Source: Lewinellaceae bacterium (lineage in GTDB: Bacteria > Bacteroidota > Bacteroidia > Chitinophagales > Saprospiraceae). From it: a stretch of 64,000 nt of DNA. This document shows positions 59,771 through 64,000 of the stretch, piece after piece. Made by a program: the position numbers and the translations under genes. Position 1 is the stretch's first letter; each line of letters opens with the position of its first letter. The notes below the pieces were generated by a model that saw nothing but the letters and a program-made list of their open reading frames with translations, made no database searches and was not told where the DNA came from. The stretch is from positions 62,001-126,000 of the forward strand of contig JACJYO010000010.1 in NCBI GenBank assembly GCA_020636075.1. Direction: 5' to 3'.

Positions 59771-59804
59771 AATAAGGCTGTCTGAAGATTTGATTCAGAC
59801 AGCC
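59771..59804 (-). terminator. Terminator of the T9SS protein gene
   Basis: Minus strand GGCTGTCTGAA, loop TCAAATC, TTCAGACAGCC, then TTATTTTTG. It lies between the stop at 59838 and the start of the LuxR gene at 59762. Confidence 0.8.
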
Positions 59805-59837
59805 TCAAAAAATCGCTGCAGGTATGTGTTGTTGTAC

Positions 59838-60980
59838 CTACGGTTTTACAATAACAAGCCGCTTCGTGCCAATTATCGTTCCGTCCTGGTTAACCAGACT
59901 GTACAAGTAGGTGCCTTTTTTGAAATCTTCGAGATCAACGGTAATGGAGCGTTTACCGGCGATATAATGTGTTTCTTTCCAAACTACCTTGCCGACGATA
60001 TTGAAAATTTTCAGCGTATAATCGTCAGCAGGCAGGTTTTTGCAATCAAACCGCACCCATTGGATGGCTGGATTGGGAAACGCCTGTACGCTGGCGGCGC
60101 CCGGAGCATCGACGGTTGGCGCCGGCGTGAGCATGTCGATATTTTTAAAACGGACCGTTTCCACGGTACTTTCGTCAGCACTGACAGTTACCAGTGCCAG
60201 GTCTTCTTTGTGGGTATTGCTCATGTAACGGTAGGTGATCGTGGTGTCTGTGCCCAGAAAATCGCTAAGGCCGCCAATGGTACCGGCAGGCAACGGAATC
60301 CAGCCAAGGAAGGAGTGCACGTCAATATTCGTCGTGGTGTATTCGGTGCGTTTTTCCCGAAGTACAGGTGTCGGCATGCCCAATCCCGGGATTTTCAGAT
60401 CGCCGTAACCGTCTACGATACCAAAGCGTTGAAAGTTGATCCGGATGCGGATAGAGTCCACCAAGTTGGCTCCGGGTATGTTGGCCAGAAGAGCGGCCGG
60501 TAAAGAATCCGTAGAGAATGGGATGGACAGGTCAGAGGTTTGGTTGTAAGAATCAAAAAATTTAACCGGGGAGCGCCGTTCAATAACCGGGGGAACGAAG
60601 CGGGCCTTCACGTTGACACCAAGATTAGCCGGATCACCACCGGCATAGCCGAGTAATTCAACTTTTGCATTGGTGACATTGTAGTAGGATTCACCGACGC
60701 CTCCATTTTGCATCAGTTCAGCGCCCGGAAAATCTGCCTTATGCATGCCGCTATCCGGCGATTGGTAAATCGTTTCAAACGTTTGACCAAATTGCAAGTT
60801 GGAGAAATCCCACATTTGCGGCCCTCCGGCGGGTGTGATAAAATTAGTACCTGTTGGGTTCAGATCGAGGGCATATCGAAAGGTATCACCAACGACAGGA
60901 AAAGTAGCGGCTGTAACGGTTATCTGGGCACTTGCATGAAACCATAAAACTGAGAGAACGGCGAACAACATTCGTTTCAT
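59838..60980 (-). CDS. Secreted T9SS protein of unknown function (380 aa)
   Basis: A 380-residue exported protein. Signal peptide (MLFAVLSVLWFHASAQ), then a beta-rich domain (residues ~20-290) beginning ITVTAATFPVVGDTFRYAL and containing QMWDFSNLQFGQTFETIYQ and SFLGWIPLPAGT. A T9SS type A domain follows (VQAFPNPAIQWVRFDCKNLP ... TKRLVIVKP). The opening strand plus MWDFSNL motif recurs in many Bacteroidota cargo proteins of unknown role. No enzyme motif recognised. The TATCTTTG box 59 nt upstream and the terminator 34 nt downstream make this a single-gene transcript. Confidence 0.8.
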   Translation of the reverse strand: MKRMLFAVLSVLWFHASAQITVTAATFPVVGDTFRYALDLNPTGTNFITPAGGPQMWDFSNLQFGQTFETIYQSPDSGMHKADFPGAELMQNGGVGESYYNVTNAKVELLGYAGGDPANLGVNVKARFVPPVIERRSPVKFFDSYNQTSDLSIPFSTDSLPAALLANIPGANLVDSIRIRINFQRFGIVDGYGDLKIPGLGMPTPVLREKRTEYTTTNIDVHSFLGWIPLPAGTIGGLSDFLGTDTTITYRYMSNTHKEDLALVTVSADESTVETVRFKNIDMLTPAPTVDAPGAASVQAFPNPAIQWVRFDCKNLPADDYTLKIFNIVGKVVWKETHYIAGKRSITVDLEDFKKGTYLYSLVNQDGTIIGTKRLVIVKP

Positions 60981-61038
60981 CGGATTGTAGATGCTAAAAA
61001 CTCGGTGAGATTAAGCTTACTGCAGAGTATGTTTGCTT

Positions 61039-61046
61039 CAAAGATA
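61039..61046 (-). promoter_or_regulatory. -7 box of the 380-aa T9SS protein gene
   Basis: Minus strand TATCTTTG, full TAnnTTTG match, 59 nt before the ATG at 60980. Confidence 0.5.
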
Positions 61047-61205
61047 CGGCTCTTTTTTTTTAATTTTAGAAGGCCGGGAAATGGCAATTTCCGGAAAGGA
61101 TTAAATTATCCTTACCTGTGATTTTTCAGTTAAGGAACGGAAGCTTCGGAAAAACAAACGGAGTCAGGTTTGCCGACCATGACTTTTAAAACGAGAAAAA
61201 TGAAG

Positions 61206-63032
61206 TCACAGCGCTTGTAATTCTACCAGTTTTCTATAAACGCCGTTTTTTTGTAACAATCCCTCATGTGTTCCCCGCTCGACAATACGCCCGGCATCCA
61301 GCACGATAATTTCATCGGCATACTGCACGGTGCTCAACCGGTGGGCAATAACGAGTGCCGTCCGATTTTGCAGCAAGCGATCCAGTGCTGCCTGAACCAG
61401 TTTCTCTGACTCGCTATCCAATGCGGAGGTTGCCTCGTCGAGGATCAGAATTGGCGGATTTTTCAACAGGGCGCGGGCGATTGTCAGCCGTTGCCGCTGA
61501 CCGCCACTGAGTTTGGACCCCCGGTCGCCGATGTTGGTGTGGTAGCCCTCCGGCATTTCAGAAATAAAATCATGCGCATTGGCGGCTTTTGCTGCGGCTA
61601 TGATCGCTTCGTCGGTGGCTGTTTCCAAACCAAAAGCGATATTGTTACGCACCGTGTCGTTAAACAAAATTGCCTCCTGGCTCACAATGCCCATCTGTGC
61701 GCGTAAACTCCGCAGGCGCAACTCCCGGATATCAACCTTGTCAAGTAAAATTTGACCATCCTGCACATCGTAAAACCGGGGAAGCAGGTCCGCAACAGTG
61801 CTCTTGCCGGCGCCCGAGGCACCCACCAGGGCAACTATTTTTCCGTGCGGAATGATCAGGTCAATATTTGCCAGCGCTGGGCGGTCCGAATTTTGGTACC
61901 GAAACGACACGTTTTTGAACTCCACTTTGTCTTGAAATGCCAACACGTCTTTTGCCTGTTCAGCATCGTGGATACCCAAAGGCGCATCCAGCACAGCCTC
62001 CACGCGCTCCAAGGCACCCATGCCTTTTCGGATGCTGTAGGAGGCTCCGCTTAGTTGTTTGGCCGGCTCGATAATGTTGTAAAAGGCGTACAAAAATGTA
62101 ATGAAGGTGGCCGCAGAGATTTCTCCGGCGAAAACCTGTTTTGCTCCAAACCACAGTAACACTGCAACAGCGGCAATTCCCAAAAATTCCGATAAAGGAG
62201 AGGCAAGATCTTTCCGCCGGTAAAGCCGGGTAAGGGTGCGCGCATAACGTTGGTTTTCAGCGCCAAAACGCTGCATTTGCCATTGCTCGGCATTGAATCC
62301 CTTAATAATGCGCAAGCCCCCCAGGGTTTCTTCCACCAGCGAACCGATCAGGCCAAGGCGGCTCTGCGCTTCACCGGATTGTTTGCGCAGGCTGCGACCA
62401 ACCCCACCAATGATCAGTCCGGAGAACAACATCAGGCCAAAAACGAAGATGAGCAACTGGGGCGACACAACGATCATGAATGCCAGGCTGCCAAAAATGA
62501 CGATTGGTTCGCGGGCCACCGACTCCACCACGCCTACAATGCTCCATTCGATTTCCTGCACATCGGCAGATATCCGGCTCATCAGATCGCCTTTGCGTTC
62601 TTCCGAAAAGTAGGATAGGGGGAGGGCCAGCATTTTTTCCACCAGCTTATTGCGCAAATCGCGCACAATGCCATTCCTGACTGGCGCCAAAAAGTACAAG
62701 GAGAGGTAGCGAAACAGGTTTTTTCCAAAAAAAGTCAGCACCAAAAAGCCGCACACAATTAGGAGCGCTTCTTCCCGGCCGTGATCCAGGATAAGCTGGG
62801 AAAAAAACGTGTTCACCCGGTTTTCAATCGCCTGAAAGCCGGAAGCCTGCGCACCCGGCGCCCGCAACGTAATGGCTGGCGAACTGCCATCGCCGGCACT
62901 GAACAGAATTTGTAAAAAAGGCTGGAGCACAGGAATGCTGACGACCATGAAGAGCGACATCAGCAGGTTACTGACCAAAGCGAGGATCAGCAGGTTTTTA
63001 TATGGCTTGTAGTATTGCAGCAGTCGGAGCAT
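61206..63032 (-). CDS. ABC exporter of the MsbA/lipid-peptide type
   Basis: A 608-residue half-size exporter: six transmembrane helices (residues ~10-330) fused to an ATPase domain. The ATPase is complete: Walker A GASGAGKST (~396-404), Q-loop, signature LSGGQRQRLTIARALL, Walker B PILILDEATSALDSESE, H-loop VIAHRLSTVQ. The closest recognisable relatives are MsbA-like lipid flippases, and an essential lipid-A or phospholipid transport role is likely. Multidrug export is the alternative. Start ATG 63032 (MLRLLQYYKPYKN) is family-typical; an upstream in-frame start at 63122 adds a Cys/Pro-rich sequence without logic. Confidence 0.9.
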   Translation of the reverse strand: MLRLLQYYKPYKNLLILALVSNLLMSLFMVVSIPVLQPFLQILFSAGDGSSPAITLRAPGAQASGFQAIENRVNTFFSQLILDHGREEALLIVCGFLVLTFFGKNLFRYLSLYFLAPVRNGIVRDLRNKLVEKMLALPLSYFSEERKGDLMSRISADVQEIEWSIVGVVESVAREPIVIFGSLAFMIVVSPQLLIFVFGLMLFSGLIIGGVGRSLRKQSGEAQSRLGLIGSLVEETLGGLRIIKGFNAEQWQMQRFGAENQRYARTLTRLYRRKDLASPLSEFLGIAAVAVLLWFGAKQVFAGEISAATFITFLYAFYNIIEPAKQLSGASYSIRKGMGALERVEAVLDAPLGIHDAEQAKDVLAFQDKVEFKNVSFRYQNSDRPALANIDLIIPHGKIVALVGASGAGKSTVADLLPRFYDVQDGQILLDKVDIRELRLRSLRAQMGIVSQEAILFNDTVRNNIAFGLETATDEAIIAAAKAANAHDFISEMPEGYHTNIGDRGSKLSGGQRQRLTIARALLKNPPILILDEATSALDSESEKLVQAALDRLLQNRTALVIAHRLSTVQYADEIIVLDAGRIVERGTHEGLLQKNGVYRKLVELQAL

Positions 63033-63230
63033 CGGGCGAAGGTAAGGCGAATTGGTACTTGCAATGGATAAAACAATAGACAGGGTGGGCCAACAGCCAG
63101 GGCAGGAGTGCTTTGTAAGCATCTTCCAATTTCTGGTGCCTGATCACCCATCCCTTTCCGATTTCAGGCAACCTTGCCTGAATTTGGTCGATGCGCAGAC
63201 TAAAGGAAACTGCGATTGAAATTTTTGGTT

Positions 63231-63270
63231 AAAAAAAAGTTTGACAGGACTTGGAATAGCCCTGTCAAAC
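63231..63270 (-). terminator. Terminator of accC
   Basis: Minus strand GTTTGACAGG pairs perfectly with CCTGTCAAAC around GCTATTCCAAGT, followed by eight T. It lies 59 nt after the stop at 63329. Confidence 0.9.
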
Positions 63271-63328
63271 TTAAATGGGACACACCTGTTCGAAGCGAGA
63301 ACGTTCAGGCTGCCTGAATTGGTTTGCC

Positions 63329-64000
63329 TTAAAGTTCCACGCCTTTAAAATCCCAATTATTCAGAAATCCGGTGTGGAAGTTGCCCTTTTTGAAATCCTC
63401 GTTGCGCATCAGGCGCTGATGAAAAGGCACTGTGGTTTTTACGCCTTCAACGATAAACTCGTCGAGTGCGCGCTCCATTTTCAGGATAGCCTCGTCGCGG
63501 GTGCGAGCACGAACGATGAGCTTGGCGATCATAGAATCGTAATAGGGTGAAATATTGTACCCGGCATAAACATGGGTATCAACCCGGATGCCGTGACCCT
63601 TCGGCGAGTGGAACGACGTGATCCTGCCCGGGCTGGGCCGGAAGTCGTTGAATGGGTCTTCCGCATTGATCCGGCACTCGATGGCATGCATTTCAGGGAA
63701 ATAGTTTTTGCCTGAAATTGGAATGCCGGCCGCAATTTTGATCTGTTCTTTGATCAGGTCAAAGTCGATCACTTCTTCCGTTACCGTGTGTTCCACCTGA
63801 ATACGGGTGTTCATCTCCATGAAGTAAAAATTCCGGTATTTGTCTACCAGAAACTCCACGGTGCCAACGCCTTCGTAGCCGATAGCCAGGCAGGCATTCA
63901 CGGCAGCTTCACCCATTTTTTCCCGCAATTCGGGGGTCATGAACGGGGAGGGAGATTCCTCCACCAGTTTTTGGTGCCGGCGCTGGATGGAGCAGTCGCG
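63329..64000 (-). CDS. accC: Acetyl-CoA carboxylase biotin carboxylase subunit, C-terminal part (runs off right edge)
   Basis: 224 codons of the C-terminal half, open to base 64000. RDCSIQRRHQKLVEESPSP, NTRIQVEHTVTEEV (biotin carboxylase signature), GHAIECRINAEDP-type motif (here HAIECRINAEDPFNDFRPSPG) and YDSMIAKLIVRARTRDEAI identify the ATP-grasp carboxylase that carboxylates the biotin on AccB in the first step of fatty acid synthesis. Homologous biotin-dependent carboxylases (propionyl-CoA, pyruvate) share this domain, but the protein ends soon after (WDFKGVEL) with no biotinyl domain, which fits free AccC. A strong terminator follows, so it ends its operon. Confidence 0.93.
   Translation of the reverse strand, partial: RDCSIQRRHQKLVEESPSPFMTPELREKMGEAAVNACLAIGYEGVGTVEFLVDKYRNFYFMEMNTRIQVEHTVTEEVIDFDLIKEQIKIAAGIPISGKNYFPEMHAIECRINAEDPFNDFRPSPGRITSFHSPKGHGIRVDTHVYAGYNISPYYDSMIAKLIVRARTRDEAILKMERALDEFIVEGVKTTVPFHQRLMRNEDFKKGNFHTGFLNNWDFKGVEL

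Noticed and set aside
59767..59774. TATTTTTG on the minus strand as a promoter for the LuxR gene
   Set aside because: It is the U-tract of the terminator hairpin just upstream and lies only 4 nt before the ATG.

Overview
The window is 64 kb of a Bacteroidota chromosome, most likely from the Saprospiria/Haliscomenobacter-Lewinella side of the phylum. Pointers are the many secreted proteins ending in type IX secretion (T9SS) type A sorting domains, Bacteroidota-type promoters (TAnnTTTG -7 boxes), a hybrid two-component system, DUF4199 and DUF6794 proteins, and gene starts without clear Shine-Dalgarno sequences. I see no phage, plasmid, transposase, rRNA, tRNA or CRISPR genes. The only RNA gene I can name is tmRNA.

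Layout. 1-13.5 kb is mostly housekeeping: a penicillin-acylase fragment, small membrane proteins, topA, trxB, phenylalanine hydroxylase, a DedA protein, a CDF cation exporter, a Tat-type Gfo/Idh/MocA oxidoreductase and an NmrA-like protein. 14-29.7 kb is rich in exported proteins: a T9SS endonuclease I, three paralogous T9SS arylsulfotransferase-like propellers, an esterase fused to a foreign tail, two cohesin/dockerin-bearing T9SS proteins and a lipoprotein esterase. 31-43.7 kb looks like a phosphorus-acquisition neighbourhood: a 2268-residue secreted protein with a phytase-like region and three PhoX-like modules, a PiT phosphate transporter with a PhoU-like tail, and a porin of the O/P family. 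A PLP dehydratase and a decayed D-threonine aldolase gene lie between them. 44-54.3 kb holds an NCS1 nucleobase-type permease, a formylglycine-generating-enzyme-like lipoprotein, an ABC-type solute-binding lipoprotein, a small broken secreted-protein gene and a frameshifted hybrid two-component regulator (HTCS). 54.5-64 kb holds tmRNA, a saccharopine/alanine-dehydrogenase-like enzyme, ornithine aminotransferase, an outer-membrane protein, a DUF4199/LuxR pair, a T9SS protein, an ABC lipid exporter and the 3' part of accC.

The two strongest regulatory discoveries are these. (1) A complete attenuator lies upstream of phenylalanine hydroxylase: promoter, a 28-codon leader peptide with five Tyr in six codons, a pause hairpin, a mutually exclusive antiterminator, and an intrinsic terminator ending at the gene. 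It should sense tyrosine, the product of the enzyme. (2) Two promoters 6 kb apart share the same composite architecture: two AACAATAGTCC-like direct repeats 20-21 bp apart, then exactly 23 bp, then a CAnCTTTG -7 box. They precede the NCS1 permease and the small secreted-protein/solute-binding genes, and the AraC domain of the nearby HTCS is a natural candidate to bind them.

Intergenic spaces, especially between convergent genes, carry long nested palindromes. One family is G-rich with G-quadruplex potential, one is AT-rich, and one is a three-tier 233-bp element. At least four genes appear frameshifted; three fit loss of a single base in a short homopolymer, so sequencing error is a real alternative to decay.
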